Origin: Saussurea involucrata
Taxonomy: Eukaryota; Streptophyta; Magnoliopsida; Asterales; Asteraceae
DNA: 64,000 nucleotides
Direction of reading: 5' to 3'
Assembly (NCBI GenBank): GCA_033807775.1
Contig: CM066314.1
Location: 98,620,929-98,684,928 of the forward strand
Numbering within the stretch: position 1 is the stretch's first letter; each line of letters opens with the position of its first letter. Made by a program: the position numbers and the translations under genes. Below the pieces are notes generated by a model, which had not been told where the DNA came from, ran no database searches, and saw only the letters and a program-made list of their open reading frames with translations. Positions 10,248-20,815 of this stretch are shown in pieces.

Positions 10248-12644
10248 TTAGTTTTTCTTGGGTACCCACTTAACCATGTGTACACGTTTGTCAGTGGAAG
10301 TAGCTGGAATGGAAGGTTCAGCAATCTTCGCAGCATTTGAAGTTTCAGCTTTGTCATTCTTCACTTTGGTTAATTTCTTAACCTCGGTGGTCTTCTTTGC
10401 CTTGGGAGCAATGATCTTCACCTTAGCTATCTTTTCAGCTTTGGTGGCTGTGGGGCACTTACTAGCAAAATGATCAGTGAGTCCACAGTGATAACATTTC
10501 CTATAACTAAAAGTAGTTCTAGGACCATTTGAATGCTGAGTTTTAGATTTTGAATTAAAAGTACCAGCACCAAGTAAGCTGATGGCTTTTGAAATGGGAG
10601 GAACATTCGGTTCTTTGGATTTCTTTCCAGAGACATCCACTCTGATTCTAGGAGTAGATCGCTGAATAGATCCACGCTGAGTAGATCCAGAGATCTGATT
10701 CCTTGATCCAGAGGAATGAATCACTAAAGCTTTAGAAGCATTCAGCTTAGGTACTAAGGTACCCTTCTGAGGATTTTGGTTAAAAGCAATTCCTTTACCT
10801 TTATCTTTAAAGACAGAGGTAGGTTTTCGAAAAACCATTTTCTCTTTACCTTTTGAAGAGGTAGAAATTTCCTCAGGGATAGGCGGTCTGGACGAGGAAC
10901 ACTGAGAGGATGAAGTATCAGCGACTGAGGATACGAAAGTTCCAAATAAGAGCATGGAACGATCAGTGGTTGATTCTAGATTATCAGCTTTGTAACCAAG
11001 ACCACGTTTATCACTCAGGGGAATCTGAGACTTAATTATCTCAGTGATCTTTGTTGAAGAATTACACCATCCTTCAATAGTAGCTTTTTCAGCTCTTAAT
11101 GCAGCGATAGCTTCTTCGCGCTCGATTTTGACTAGCTGATTTAAATGCACTTGATCTTTAAAATCTTCTTCAATTTTAGAAAGACTTTCTATTTGAAGGT
11201 GACAGTTTTTAAGCTGTTCAGTGAGATCAAGGTTTTGCTTTTCAACTACAGTTTTGCCATTCATGGCTTCATATAAACTTCTAGTCAAGAGATCGATTTT
11301 ACGAAGACTATCAGCTTCATCAATATTTGCAATATTTGTAAAGAAGGAAGGTGATACCTGAATAGCAGAGGTTGAAGTGGAGGGAATGTCTGAACTTTCT
11401 TCCTCATCTTCAATCTTTGCCATAAGACAGAGATTGGCTTCATCATCTTCAGAGTCAGATGATGATTCTTCTTCATCGGAGGCAGCCCAATCATAAGCCA
11501 TCAGGCCTTTGCCTTTCTTCTTAAAGCTTTTCAGCTTCGCATACTTTTCTTTCAGCTTGGCATATTTGTCATCTTTATTCCTGGGAATAAAGGATTTCTT
11601 GGGAAACGATGAGTTTCTCGAAACTTTCTTAGACCTGCACTCGTTAGCGAAATGTCCTATCTTTTCGCAGTTAAAACAAGTAGCAGTATCCTTATCAACG
11701 GGAGCTGATGATCTTGGCTTATCAGTAATAGAAAGGGGTTTGTTCTTTCTGAACATTTTCTTTTTGGCGAATCTCCTGAACTTTTTAGTGAGGAGAGCCA
11801 AAGATTCATCATCATCTGAAGAGTCAAATTCTGATGACCATTCAGAGTTACTTTCCAACTCAGTGATAGTGATCGAGGGTCGCTGAATGGAAGGTTCCTC
11901 TGAGATTAAAGCAACAGGGGTGCTTTTGGAATCTTTTACAAGATTCTTCTTAAGATGACTCGATTGCTCATGATTCAACATCATGCCATATAAGGTAGCA
12001 AGGGTCATTTATATTAGATCCTTTGACAGCTTGAGACACATAGAATAATTGTCCCAGCTTTCAGGTAAAAATTCTAAAAAATTTGTCAGCACTTCAAAGT
12101 TAGAATATTCCTTACCAACAGTTTTTAGATCTATTAATAAACAGTTAAAACGTTGGTGAACTTCAGAGAGAGTTTCATTCTTACCACAGATGAAACTTTC
12201 ACACTGTCTTACCAGGTTAATCTTTCGAGAGTCCTGGGCTTCAGAAGTACCTTCATACTGAACACATATTGTGTCCCACGTAGCTTTTGAGGTTTTCAGG
12301 TTCATGACGAAATGGTAGACTTCGTCAGGAAGAGCCATGGATAGTATGGATCTGGCTTTTGTGTCGATCGCCACTTTCTTCTTATCTTCGTCAGTCCACA
12401 TATGAACTTCCTTGGGTATCAGCCTTTCTGGAATAGCAGGTCTATTCTCAGCGGCTGGTACTGCAGCATCAATTCTTACAGGAATATATGGGCCGTTTTC
12501 AAGATAATAAGGCATAGTAGGGTCTACACCTTCTAAGAAGAGAATCATCCTATTTTTCCATAGATTAAAATTATCTCTGGAGAATCTAGGGGGTTTTGCA
12601 AGAGAACCATTGTCGATATAATTTGTGTTTGTGTTGGTAGCCAT
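10248..12644 (-). pseudogene. gag: Element A gag (capsid/nucleocapsid) with one in-frame stop
   Basis: The start MATNTNTN at 12644 was chosen because it matches the MTHTNNF and MTNTNNF starts of B and G. N-terminal capsid-like region with FSRDNFNLWKNRM; CCHC zinc knuckles CFNCEKIGHFANEC and, later, CYHCGLTDHFASKC; acidic stretches of Glu/Asp/Ser; long charged coiled-coil-like middle; C-terminus ends HMVKWVPKKN. A TAA at 12009-12011 splits the frame between KDLI and MTLATLYG; the frame is otherwise open. Function: forms the virus-like particle and binds RNA. About 800 residues, long as is usual for Sirevirus gag. Confidence 0.9.
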
Positions 12645-12710
12645 TTTCAGAAATAGCAAGGAAGAGAAATCTTAGTATAGATCAGATCTTGTTTATGAGA
12701 TTAAACAAAT

Positions 12711-12724
12711 CTGCTCTGATACCA
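12711..12724 (-). other. Element A primer binding site (tRNA-Met)
   Basis: Minus strand TGGTATCAGAGCAG, two bases inside the LTR end, is complementary to the 3' end of plant initiator tRNA-Met. The same sequence class is the known target of plant miR845 small RNAs. Confidence 0.95.
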
Positions 12725-12726
12725 CT

Positions 12727-13694
12727 TGTTGGTCCCGAAGGGCTATACAAGTTTGTAGAAGGGGGGGGGGGTTGAATACAAACACAGATTTTACTTTTCT
12801 ATATTGTTTATTGATAAATCATTAACAATTTACAGCTTGTTGTGGAAACAAGATTAAGGATAAACCTAAATCTAAACAAGTTGGAACACTAAGTTTCTTG
12901 CACTAAGAAAGAGAAGGAAATTACTAATAATAACCTATCTCAAGATAAGAAGGATGAACTTGTCCAGAGTTAGCAAGTTGCTTCAAAATGAAGTGAGTTC
13001 TTCTTCTTATATACTGCATGCATTTAATGCATTGCAGTTTACACTTTACACGTGGTAGCAGCTGATTGGTTGCATGTCATTGACCTTTGTTGACAACCTT
13101 AGTAGCCACATGTTTGAACAGTGTAGTATCAGAGTGGTTGTACGATTTTAGACAATAAGGAGGTTCTTTTTCTGACATATCGTACGGAGACGTGCAAGGG
13201 TGGTTAAGACAAAAGTACTTTGTACGGAGGAATTCATGATCAGCTTTTCGTTGATTCAGCGGTTTATCATTCTATATCAGCGAATGATAAAGTTCAGCGA
13301 TAGCTAAAGTCTTGTACTTGATACTTCACGTTGAGTGGACAAATCCGAGTCTTCGTTGATCCGCATCAGTTCATTAGGAGACTTGTCGCTGGTTCTTGAG
13401 ATTGATCTTCGACTTCAGCGTAGAACCTTGTTGACGTGAAACTTGTCTTCAGAGATCATAAGTAAACAACTAACTTATCAGCGATCACCATAAAGACTGA
13501 ACAGACTCAGAGTATTATGGTGAACAGTGTTCGCTGAATGTTTAATCTAAAGAGCGAGAGTTCCTATCAGCGGTACTGTAAGATCATAGTACTTATCAGC
13601 GATAGTGAAACTCGGATACATATTGTTTACTTACAATTTTCACTAAGTATATAAGAGAGGGTCATTATCAAATCACTGAGGGTTTGGATCAACA
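12727..13694 (-). repeat. Element A 5' LTR
   Basis: Reads on the minus strand from TGTTGATCC (13694) to GACCAACA (12727). TATATAA on the minus strand at 13013-13007 is the likely TATA box. Eight TCAGCG/CGCTGA words cluster in 13255-13610, upstream of the TATA box in element sense. A run of 11 G (12761-12771, C on the element strand) lies close to the end. With the E LTR at 14301-15256 it forms a long imperfect inverted repeat with a 606 bp spacer. Confidence 0.95.
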
Positions 13695-13696
13695 CA

Positions 13697-14086
13697 AATA
13701 TCTCAGCACTTGACACCTCCCTACCACCTGGAGAAACTTTCATTCCTGGCAAAGTTGTAAATGATCCTTATGGTATATTCTTTCTAGACTACGAAGGAAA
13801 TCATCACTTTCAACGCATCTCTGAACTTCCAATCACTCCCATCGAACAACTCAGAGATCTCATATACTGGTGTGAAGTCAGACGCGACATTAAAGCTAGA
13901 CACCTGAAGCCCTTGATTTTTGAAGAAGCTCTGAACAAAAAGAATCAAGGTGTAGATGTCCCTGACTGGATGATTCCCACATCAAAGACCCTCGATGAAC
14001 TTCTCATCAAGGAAGAACCTTTTGACGGATATGATCGCCTTGTAATTCTTTCTATCCTTATCTGTCTACATCTTTTGTACTTGTAA
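13697..14086 (+). pseudogene. Element E ORF3, C-terminal fragment
   Basis: An open frame of 129 codons begins in mid-gene at the insertion point of A, so it has no start codon, and ends TAA at 14084-14086. It contains PYGIFFLDYEGNHHF and a following ITPIEQLRDLI, which parallel GLVFLDPSGKSKLF and LTEFRAIL near the C-terminus of element B ORF3. The C-terminal domain is therefore shared between two Sirevirus families that differ strongly elsewhere in ORF3. Function unknown. It then runs into 200 bp of non-coding DNA before the LTR. Confidence 0.75.
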
Positions 14087-14288
14087 TTTTATTTGTTGTA
14101 CTTGTAATTTTTCCACTTCCCTATGTAATCTTTACGAAGTTTAAAGAAAAATTTCAGCGAATGTACTTTACTCCATCAGTACAGAAAAGATCCCAGAAAA
14201 CAGTAAAAGGGACAAATATTTTATGAGTTCTTTTTATCCTTATGTTTTCATTAAATAGCAATTTTCTCTGTTGCTATGTCATAATCAA

Positions 14289-15256
14289 ATAGGGGGAGAT
14301 TGTTGATCCAAAGCCTCAGTAATTTGATAATGACCCTCTCTTAAACACTTAGTGAAAATTGTAAGTAAACAATATGTATCAGAGTTTCACTATCGCTGAT
14401 AAGTACTAAGACTTTACAGTACCGCTGATAGCAACTCTCACTCTTTAGATTAGATATTCAGCGAACACTGTTCATCATCATATAGCTCTGAGCCTGTTCA
14501 GTCTATGAGATGATCGCTGATAAGTTAGTTGTTTACTTATGATCCCTGAAGACAAGTTTCACATTAACATAGGTTCTACGTTGAAGTCGAAGATCAAGCT
14601 CAAGAACCAGCGACAAGTCTACTCATGAACTGATGCGGATATCAGCGAAGCAAGACCTGCCCATTCAATGTGAAGTATCAAGTAGAAGACTTCAGCAATC
14701 GTTGAACTTTATCATTCGCTGATAAAGATCTGAATCAACGAAAGCTGATCATGAAGTCCTCCGTACAAAGTACTTTTGTCTTAACCTCCCTTGCACGTCT
14801 CCGTACGAACTGTCATAATGGACATCCCTTTTGTTTGTAATCGTACAACAACTCTGATTCTACACTGTGCACCATGCGGCTACTAAGGTTGTCTACAAAA
14901 GTCAATGACATGCAACCACTCAGCTGCTGCCACATGTAAAGCCATACTGCCATGCATTAAATGCATGCAATATATAAGAAGATCCTTACTTCAGTTTTGA
15001 AGTGTGTTCGGACCATCTTCTTCTTTCTTATTGTTAAGTTATTATTCGTAATTTCTTTAACTCTTTCTAGTGCAAGAAACTTAGTGTTTCTCAAGACTTG
15101 TTAAGATTAGGTTTATCCTTAATCTTGTTCCGCAACAAGTTGTAAATTGTCTTGATTTATCAATAAACAATTTAGAAAAGCAAAAACGTGTGTTTGTATT
15201 CAACCCCACCCCCCCCCCCCCCTTCTACAAACTTGTATAGCCCTTCGGGACCAACA
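14289..15256 (+). repeat. Element E polypurine tract and 3' LTR
   Basis: Purine tract ATAGGGGGAGAT ends at 14300; LTR 14301-15256 from TGTTGATCC to GACCAACA. TATATAAG at 14971-14978 is the likely TATA box. I count six TCAGCG/CGCTGA words between 14390 and 14725. A run of 14 C (15209-15222) lies just before the 3' end, at the same place as the C/G run in the A LTR. Confidence 0.95.
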
Positions 15257-15634
15257 TAATTGAATCATTAAGATCTTTGATGATTGTTGTAACGGTCGTC
15301 GTCTTCAATGTGAGTTTAGATGCTCATAACTGATTTCGTCGGTTATAGCCGTTTGTCCATAAATGAATTTGACTCCTGCATTAAACACTTAAACAAATAT
15401 AACAGTTGTATAACGTATTAGTCGGTCGATGTCGTACGATTTTATGCGACGGTCGTGCAGAACGGGCGACGTCGAGGTCGAGTGTTGTGAGGAACTCTCG
15501 CCTTACCTTTTAGGAGGGATGACGGAGGTTCTTTAGGTCTTCGTCGGGACCTTATCTTAATACAAGGTATAACTCATGACATGCGAAGAACCTTCTGTGG
15601 TCGTGGTCGAGACCTGTGAAATTTTGCCCAAACA
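15257..15634 (-). repeat. Element N 3' LTR, part, with polypurine tract alongside
   Basis: Minus-strand LTR starts TGTTTGGGCAAAATTTCACA at 15634. The adjoining 15635-15651 reads AAATTTTGGGGGCAAAC on the minus strand, a good polypurine tract. The segment 15315-15634 is repeated at 20436-20755. The LTR is cut on the left by element E. Confidence 0.8.
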
Positions 15635-15789
15635 GTTTGCCCCCAAAATTTGAAAGTAGGATGGCAAATTCGAATTTTAAATTTTGCTCGTCGGGTATTC
15701 ATGGTTCTGCGTTAAAAATACCTTGGTTGTTTCGGAACCGAATTGGTTTAATTCTAACCGAACGAGAAGTCGAAGAGAAAACGAGGCTG

Positions 15790-15926
15790 TGACGTCATAC
15801 TGACGTACGATTGTGCTTACCAGCTGTCGTTGATAGGTGTCGACGATCCCTGCGGTCATACGAAGAGATGGGGACGCGTGCCGATCATCAAAGGGCTTGA
15901 CCTGACACGATCGATTACATAAATAG
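15790..15926 (+). promoter_or_regulatory. Candidate promoter of the element N antisense gene
   Basis: TGACGTCA (15790-15797) followed by a second TGACG (15801-15805) resembles the as-1 type tandem bZIP site, with spacing of 11 instead of the usual 12. ATAAATAG (15919-15926) is a TATA-like box 122 bp downstream, and the ATG follows at 16070. Orientation is opposite to N pol. Confidence 0.5.
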
Positions 15927-16069
15927 GGATCATAATGGATCATTTCCTTTTATATCCTCTTGAAAAGTTTCTTACTGTGGAATTTTTCTTTGATCCCTTA
16001 TTGTTCTTTGCTCAATACATTTCAAAATTTTCGAGTGTTCATACGAAGTATAGCTTCTCGATTTCTCTC

Positions 16070-16726
16070 ATGCCTTCCAAGATTGGAGGCTCTTTGAGAA
16101 TGATTATGTCCGAGAAGACTTTGATTGTGATAGACGCGACGTTCGTGGATCTTGCGCATCTGGCGACGATGTCTTCTGTTGCCGCGTCGACCCTTTCATC
16201 AGCCGACATGGGCGAGGGTGTAATGATGGGAGAGAGTGAGGAGGAAGTCGTGACGATCAACATTACGTTGTCGTCGATCCTCTTGACTGACTGTATCCTT
16301 GACGGGACGAAGTCATTTCCGCATCTGGGGAAATATCAGCTCTTATCTTTCAAAGAGCGTTTTCAAAAGATCTCCATCGAAGAGACGGGATCGCGTTTAG
16401 CTGGACTAGCGTTCTTTGTGAGTTTTTCTTCCAAAACTCGTGTTCCCAATGTTTCCTCCGAATGTTTGTTTAACATACCCCTTTTGCTTTTTGCAGATGT
16501 TTCAATCTCATTTTGTTAGATACGCGAAGATATAGGAGATGTTGGACTGGAAGTCGACCGTCAAGAAGATCATATTCCTTCCTCTAACCTTAACATTAAT
16601 CTTAAGGGCCGCATTCTGAAATGTCGCGGCGTAGGGTGTCACCTAACATACTCGTTTGATCCTTGCATTAGCTTCTTAGCGCGTTTTCGGGTCGAGACTG
16701 AGCATACGATCGACGCTCCTCTCTAG
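16070..16726 (+). pseudogene. Antisense accessory gene of element N, two exons, frameshifted in exon 2
   Basis: Exon 1 (16070-16417) starts MPSKIGGSL and reads without stop. It ends at a consensus donor TTT|GTGAGT; a 79 nt T-rich intron ends TTTTTGCAG at 16496. Exon 2 reads MFQSHFVRYAKI then TAG (16533-16535), but another frame from 16529 stays open to TAG 16724-16726 and reads DIGDVGLEVDRQ onwards, so a small indel near 16525 probably broke it. Position (between integrase and 3' LTR) and antisense direction match the accessory gene known in some Tat elements, such as gene23 of maize Grande. No known domain recognised; a nuclear role is reported for the Grande protein, not shown here. 16727-17166 holds no other gene. 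Confidence 0.6.
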
Positions 16727-17166
16727 ATTTAGGAAATGATATGTTTTTTATGTCCCGACCGTTGGTGGTCGAACCATTTTAACTTTGTATACTCGACCGT
16801 CGGTCGCTCCTATGTAATCGTACGTTTCGTAAATGAATTTCATTCTTCTGTCGAATTTTTATTTCGATTCATATATGTCGTAGATAGATGTAATATCAAC
16901 TGTGTAACTTTGTTAAGTAAAGAACGAGCGAAGAATCGTGCGACTTAGGCATTCATAGCAATATAACGATTGAAATATCATACGTTTTGACTTGTAATAA
17001 TAGGCTCAATTATTGACGTGTTAGAACGTACAGAATTTTTCTGAATTCAGAAACTCAGATAGAGAGGTTGCTCAAACCTTATGATCGTGTAACCAAATTT
17101 CATGATGAAATTTGAATCATGTGCCCCTGTGGTAAAACAATTAAGTTGCATGAGAGGAAAATGATT

Positions 17167-18899
17167 CTAGAAAAAATACTTTTTCAAGTGCGTCGCATTC
17201 CAACTGCGTAGGATTTCTTGATTGTCGAGAGTCTGGAGTCGATAGGCTCCTTTACCAACGACTTCGGAGATGCGGTAAGGACCTTCCCATTTAATGGAAA
17301 GTTTACCAGCATTGAGCTCATGAGTGTTTTGGAACACTCGACGGAGGACGTAATCGCCTTCTTGAAAGACTTTGACTTTGACGTGTTTGTTGAAATGTCG
17401 CTCGACTGCTTGCTTCTGAGATGCCATTCTGATCAAGGCTGACTCCCTAAGCTCTTCGAGGGCATCGATATCATAATTTAAATCAATCATGTTGTGGTCG
17501 ATGGAAGTATGCCTCGAAGTTAGGAGCTGGACTTCGATTGGCAGGACTGCTTCGCAACCGTAGACGAGAGAGAAAGGGGTTTGTCCTGTGGACGTGCACG
17601 GTGTCGTGCGATTTACCCATAGGACTGAAGGGAGTTCTTCGACCCATATTCCTTTTGCAGCTTTTAACCTTTTCTTGATCGAAGCTATAATGGTCTTATT
17701 ACTTGATTCAGCAAGTCCGTTCGCCTGAGGGTATCTGGGAGTCGAGGTTGTTAACTTGATACTCCTGTCTTCGCAAAATTGTTGGGTCATGTCGCTTATG
17801 AATTGGGATCCGTTGTCACAAACGATTTCGGATGGAATCCCAATTCTGCATATGATGTTAGTCTGGATAAAAGAGATGACTTCCTTGTCCCTGATTTGGG
17901 AAAAAACAGCTGCCTCCACCCACTTGGAAAAATAATCGGTAAGTACGAGGAGGAATACCTTTTGCCCCGGGGCCGGGGGTAGTTTGCCAACAATATCCAT
18001 TCCCCACCTCATGAAGGGCCATGGGATGAGCGTCGAGTGCAAGGGTTCAGAGGGTTTATGTGACATACCTGCATGTCGCTGACAAGGGTCACAGTTCTGG
18101 ACGTACTTGACGGCGTCTTGTCACAATGTTGGCCAAAAATACCCTTGTCGATAGATACGATTAGCCAAACTGCGACCACCGGAGTGATTGCCACATTCGC
18201 CGTCGTGCATCTCGTGAAGGATTTTTTGGACCTGACAATGCTAACGACGCATCTTAGATTTAATCCTGTCGATGATCGTCGATAGAGCTTATCTCCAATT
18301 ATGGTATATTTAGAATCTTTGAATCTGATCTTCCGGGCTTCCATCTTGTCTTCTGGGAGTTGGTCGTGCATAAGGAAATTTCGGATGTCGCACGACCAAT
18401 TATCTTCTTCTTCTTCGATCTGGACGACGTCAATGTTCTCGATGGACGATGTCGCCAGATGGATCATGGGAACGTCGAATATAGGTTCGACCAGAGCAGA
18501 CCCGAGATTTGCCAAAGCGTCGGCCTGAGTATTCTGATCTCTCGAGATTTGTTCGATAGAAAATGTTTTAAACATTTTTGATTTTTCTTTTGCTACCTTC
18601 AGGTACGCTGTCATTTTTGAATCTTTGGCCGCGAATTCTCCATTCATCTGGTTCACGACCAAGAGAAAATCGCTTTTGACATGTAGCGCGGTTGCCCCCG
18701 AGTCGTGGGCCATATTCATCCCTACGATCAGGGCCTCGTACTCGGCTTCGTTGTTGGTGGTTTTGAAATCGCATCGAACTGAGTATACCATCTTGCCCCC
18801 TGTGGCGACTTTAAGACGACGCCTAGTCCTGAGCCTCTAATGTTGGATGACCCATCGACGTGTAAGATCCAGGGCACGTCGTCGTGAGTCGCCACAATC
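17167..18899 (-). pseudogene. pol: Element N pol: second (archaeal-type) RNase H and integrase
   Basis: RNase H core with HVDGSSN, NNEAEYEALI, KSDF and ADALANLGS supplies the D-E-D-D catalytic residues. Integrase follows with a broken zinc-binding N-terminus, then the core with D in WGMDIVG, D in CDNGSQF and E in NGLAESSNK, and a C-terminal part with VLRRVFQNT and GPYRISEVVGKGAYRL. Frame changes occur near 18795 (before MVYSVRCDF) and near 18240 (in the zinc region; the next frame starts at 18066). Stop after THLKKYFF at 17167. Integrase inserts the cDNA; the second RNase H is typical of Tat elements. Not functional as it stands. Confidence 0.9.
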
Positions 18900-20435
18900 G
18901 ATATCACGAGCTCTGCTTCTTTCTCCAATTCAGGGCTGAAGTCAGCAATGAAATCAGCCAAGGCTTGCGACTTGATCGTGGTCCTGGGCTTGAAGTCAAT
19001 GTCGTAGCTGCTGAGATATATGCTCCATTTTGCTAAGCGACCTGTCAACTCAGGTTTTCTTAAGACAGACTTAAGAGGAAAGTTAGTTACGACAGTAATG
19101 GGATGTGACTCAAAATAATGTCGCAGTTTTTTAGCAGCTGTGACCAGCGACAAGAGCAATTTTTCCATAGAGGAATACCTGGCTTCTGCGTCCAGAAGAG
19201 ATTTACTTACATAATAGATTGGTAGTTGCTGCTTTTCATCTTCTCGTGTTATGACGGCACTTACCGCGTTTGGACTAACAGCCAGATATAGTTGTAAGAT
19301 TTCATGGTCGCGAGGTTTCGACAATAAGGGAGGCGACGTCATATAGTTTTTGAGCTTTTGCAATGCATGTTCATGATCGTCGGTCCAGTCGAAGCCTCTG
19401 TTCTTCCTGAGGACGTTGTAAAATAGATGACATTTATCTGAAGATCGGGAGATGAACCTGTTTAGAGCTGCTACCCGAACAGTGAGCCTTTGGACTTCTT
19501 TGAAATTCCGAGGAGATTTGATCTCGACAATGGCTTTGATCTGGTTGGGATTGGCTTCGATGCCTCGGCGAGTGACCATATAGCCTAGGAATTTCCCAGC
19601 GCTGACACCGAAAGAACATTTCGTCGGGTTGAGCTTCATGCTATACTTTCTAAGGATACCAAACGACATGGTCGATCGCTTGTTTTGACTTGACCAGCAT
19701 GTCGTTGATATACACCTCCATCGTGTCGCCGAGATGGTCTTTGAACATTTTATTCACTAGACGCTGGTAGGTAGAACCTGCATTTTTTAGTCCGAAAGGC
19801 ATAACTTTATAACAGTAAATACCTCGGTCCGTCATAAAAGCGGTTTTTTCTTGGTCCTCGACGTGCATTAAGATTTGATTATAGCCAGAATAGGCATCCA
19901 TGAACGTTAGTAGTTCGTGCCCCGCTGTCGCGTCGACCATGGCGTCGATATGAGGTAATAGAAAAGGATCTTTTGGACAGGCTTTATTGAGATCTGTGAA
20001 GTCGATACATACCCTCCACTTTCCGTTCTTCTTTGCTACCCCCACGACGTTAGCAAGCCAGTCGGGGTAATTTACCTCTCGAATCTTCCCTGTCTTGAGA
20101 AGATTGTCGACTTCGTCATTTATCACCTTATTCCTTTCAGGAGCAAATTTCCGTCGCTTCTGCTTGATAGGTTTGAACGATGGGTCGACGTTGAGCTTGT
20201 GGGAGATGACGTCCGGATCTATGCCAACCATATCTTCATGTGACCAGGCGAAACAATCAGCATGTTCCTGCAAAAAAGATATTAACTTTTCCCTGAGGAA
20301 AGGATTGAGAGACGACCCAATTAAAACATTTTGATCAGGCTTGCTTGAATCTAGAATGACTTCCTCCAGGCGATAATCGTTGACTGCTTTAAGTGCATCT
20401 TGTGCATTTTTTAGTTCTTCTTCGTTATTCGCCAT
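18900..20435 (-). pseudogene. pol: Element N pol: reverse transcriptase and first RNase H
   Basis: Begins MANNEEELKNAQ at 20435, directly next to an LTR segment, so everything upstream of RT in the polyprotein is gone. RT motifs: WRVCIDFTDLNKACPKDPF, FMDAYSGYNQILM, MPFGLKNAGSTYQRL and the catalytic YINDM in place of the usual YxDD (here IND, first Asp replaced by Asn). A frame change at about 19660 precedes KLNPTKCSFGVSAGKFLGY. RNase H follows with YYVSKSLLDAEARYSSMEK. The mutated catalytic motif and the frameshift mean the enzyme is inactive. Confidence 0.9.
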
Positions 20436-20755
20436 TTTAGATGCTCATAACTGATTTCGTCGGTTATAGACGTTTGTCCATAAATGCCTTTGACTCATGC
20501 ATTAAACACTTAAACAAATATAACAGTTGTATAACGTGTTAGTCGGTCGAGGTCGTACGGTTTTATGCGACGGTCGTGCGGAACGGGCGACGTCGAGGTC
20601 AAGTGTCGTGAGGAACTCTCGACTTACCTTTTAGGAGGGATGACGAAGGTTCTTTGGGTCTTCGTCGGGACCTTATCTTAATACAAGGTATAAGTCATGA
20701 CACGCGTCTTACCTTCTCTGGTCGTGGTCGAGACCTGTGAAATTTTGCCCAAACA
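20436..20755 (-). repeat. Element N 5' LTR remnant fused to pol
   Basis: Direct copy of 15315-15634 with scattered differences. The minus-strand LTR start TGTTTGGGC is at 20755. At the other end it changes after GAGCATCTAAA into the pol ATG with no primer site between. The right flank in element D starts TTTTG (20756-20760). Confidence 0.85.
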
Positions 20756-20815
20756 TTTTGCTCGCTCCCCCTCAGCACTTCTATCTGCACGATTCACAGA
20801 GGAGGATGAAGTATT
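20756..20815 (-). pseudogene. pol: Element D pol fragment between N and B
   Basis: Sixty bases read on the minus strand as SSSSVNRADRSAEGE, matching the linker SSSSVNHTDANAEGE between integrase and RT of element B. It ends at the GTATT duplication of B (20811-20815) and continues at 35867 with SLTGPLNT, so the same gene is resumed 15 kb away. The remainder of RT and RNase H of D would lie left of N and its guests, outside the window. Confidence 0.85.

Larger units (their letters stand above)
1..13694 (-). mobile_element. Element A: Copia/Sirevirus LTR retrotransposon, 3' end outside window
   Basis: Read on the minus strand the order is 5' LTR (13694-12727), tRNA-Met primer site, gag, pol (protease, integrase, RT, RNase H) and an accessory ORF3 that runs off the left edge. 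PR-IN-RT-RH order is Copia; the long gag, the ORF3 after pol and the tRNA-Met primer fit Sirevirus. The right end abuts the interior of a reading frame of element E, so A was inserted into E; the right flank is CAAAT, and its partner would lie left of the window. Element O later split pol. pol is open for about 1,000 codons apart from O and one late frameshift, so A is fairly young. Confidence 0.93.
13695..15256 (+). mobile_element. Element E: 3' end of a Copia/Sirevirus element, same group as A
   Basis: Shows the tail of an ORF3, a purine tract AGGGGGAGA and a 956 bp 3' LTR clearly related to the LTR of A but in opposite orientation. The rest of E must lie beyond the left edge, because A occupies the break at 13694/13695. 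After the LTR comes TAATTGAATC, which I take to be the 3' LTR of element N. Confidence 0.88.
15257..20755 (-). mobile_element. Element N: internally deleted Tat-type Gypsy element
   Basis: RT, a first RNase H, a second archaeal-type RNase H and integrase follow each other on the minus strand; this dual RNase H is diagnostic of the Tat group. Two direct copies of a 320 bp segment (15315-15634 and 20436-20755) are LTR parts. gag, protease, primer site and the end of the 5' LTR are missing: the LTR segment joins the pol reading frame directly at 20435. Between integrase and the 3' LTR lies an antisense accessory gene. Element E appears to have been inserted in the 3' LTR, whose left part would be outside the window. 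CG dinucleotides are frequent throughout. Confidence 0.88.
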
